From: Bacteroidota bacterium
GTDB taxonomy: Bacteria; Bacteroidota; Bacteroidia; Bacteroidales; B18-G4
Assembly: GCA_030635045.1 (NCBI GenBank)
Contig: DAOVZP010000085.1
Coordinates: 1-7,054, forward strand
Reading direction: 5' to 3'
DNA: 7,054 bases
Notes under the pieces: generated by a model
Database searches by the model: none
What the model saw: the letters and a program-made list of their open reading frames with translations, nothing else
What the model was told of the DNA's origin: nothing
Program-made: the position numbers and the translations under genes
Shown: positions 6,788-7,054 of the stretch, one piece after another
Layout: each line of letters opens with the position of its first letter
Numbering within the stretch: position 1 is the first letter of the stretch

Positions 6788-7054
6788 TTATTCGGAGTAC
6801 CTTTTACGAAACTCGGAAGCAGCGGCTTTACGTCTTGCAACCTCTTCAGGATCTGTTTTCCCGATAAACCATTTGTGCATTTCACTATTCAGAATGTCAT
6901 CTAACACTTCGTAAACCCTATTTGCCTGAGCATGTTTACCATGTTTTTTGGCTTCATCAATCAACTCCTCTACTTCAGGTACCATTTCCATGTAGAACCT
7001 TTCGGCAACTTCAAAGTTACCATGCCATTGTGTATAATCCGGTCCCATCATGGA
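6788..7054 (-). CDS. C-terminal part of a multihaem cytochrome c, hydroxylamine oxidoreductase (Hao)-like (partial at window edge)
   Basis: The frame is open through the right edge (the codon at 7054-7052 reads Ser) and ends with TAA at 6790-6788, leaving 88 codons of a longer gene. The fragment begins MMGPDYTQWHGNFEVAERFY and continues as charged helices to the C-terminus (KRYSE). It contains no Cys, so all haem sites would lie upstream. A GPDY-x-x-WHG-x-x-EVA segment followed by helices is what I associate with the end of octahaem cytochromes of the Hao family, in particular the reductive type found next to nap genes in Campylobacterota. The end does not resemble NrfA. Its location directly before napA supports a role in the next step, reduction of nitrite. 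The ID comes from a short fragment and from recall, so another multihaem cytochrome is possible. It ends 127 bp before napA. Confidence 0.6.
   Translation of the reverse strand, partial: SMMGPDYTQWHGNFEVAERFYMEMVPEVEELIDEAKKHGKHAQANRVYEVLDDILNSEMHKWFIGKTDPEEVARRKAAASEFRKRYSE

Noticed and set aside
6788..7054. NrfA (pentahaem nitrite reductase) as identity of the right-edge cytochrome
   Set aside because: The C-terminal segment, with GPDY and WHG, does not resemble the end of NrfA as I know it and fits the Hao family better, though the fragment is short.
1..7054. CRISPR arrays, tRNA or rRNA genes, insertion sequences
   Set aside because: No regularly spaced repeats, no tRNA-like cloverleaf in the short intergenic gaps, and no transposase frame or terminal inverted repeats were seen.

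Overview
This window carries a periplasmic nitrate reductase operon, read entirely on the minus strand from high to low coordinates. It most likely comes from a member of the Bacteroidota. The evidence for that is a perfect match to the Bacteroidota promoter (TTG, 19 bases, TACGTTTG) at 211-240, moderately AT-rich DNA, and a NapB made as a lipoprotein. The nitrate reductase genes themselves are of the type seen in Campylobacter and Wolinella (Campylobacterota), so family-level descent of the operon and of the host may differ.

Layout in transcription order: the C-terminal end of a multihaem cytochrome c resembling the hydroxylamine oxidoreductase (Hao) family (7054-6788, cut by the window edge); a 127-bp gap holding a strong 47-nt hairpin followed by a T-rich tract; napA (catalytic molybdoprotein, 930 aa); napG (four-cluster ferredoxin); napH (membrane quinol-side ferredoxin); napB (dihaem cytochrome, predicted lipoprotein); napL (secreted beta-propeller protein); napD (NapA maturation chaperone). 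Gaps from napA to napD are 30 bp or less, or genes overlap, so they look co-transcribed. After napD come a weak AT hairpin, a Bacteroidota promoter and the first 60 codons of a separate secreted protein that runs off the left edge and was not obvious as a complete frame.

Working model: NapH and NapG pass electrons from menaquinol to NapB and then to NapA, which reduces nitrate to nitrite in the periplasm. No napC is present in the window, as expected for NapGH-type systems. The Hao-like cytochrome directly upstream is a candidate for the next step, nitrite to hydroxylamine or ammonium, in place of NrfA. The gene order napA-G-H-B-L-D is, from memory of the family, the same as in Campylobacter jejuni. 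The main points of interest are this order together with the Hao-like gene in a Bacteroidota-looking genome, the hairpin between the two modules, the lipoprotein NapB, and strong Shine-Dalgarno sites in a lineage that mostly does without them.
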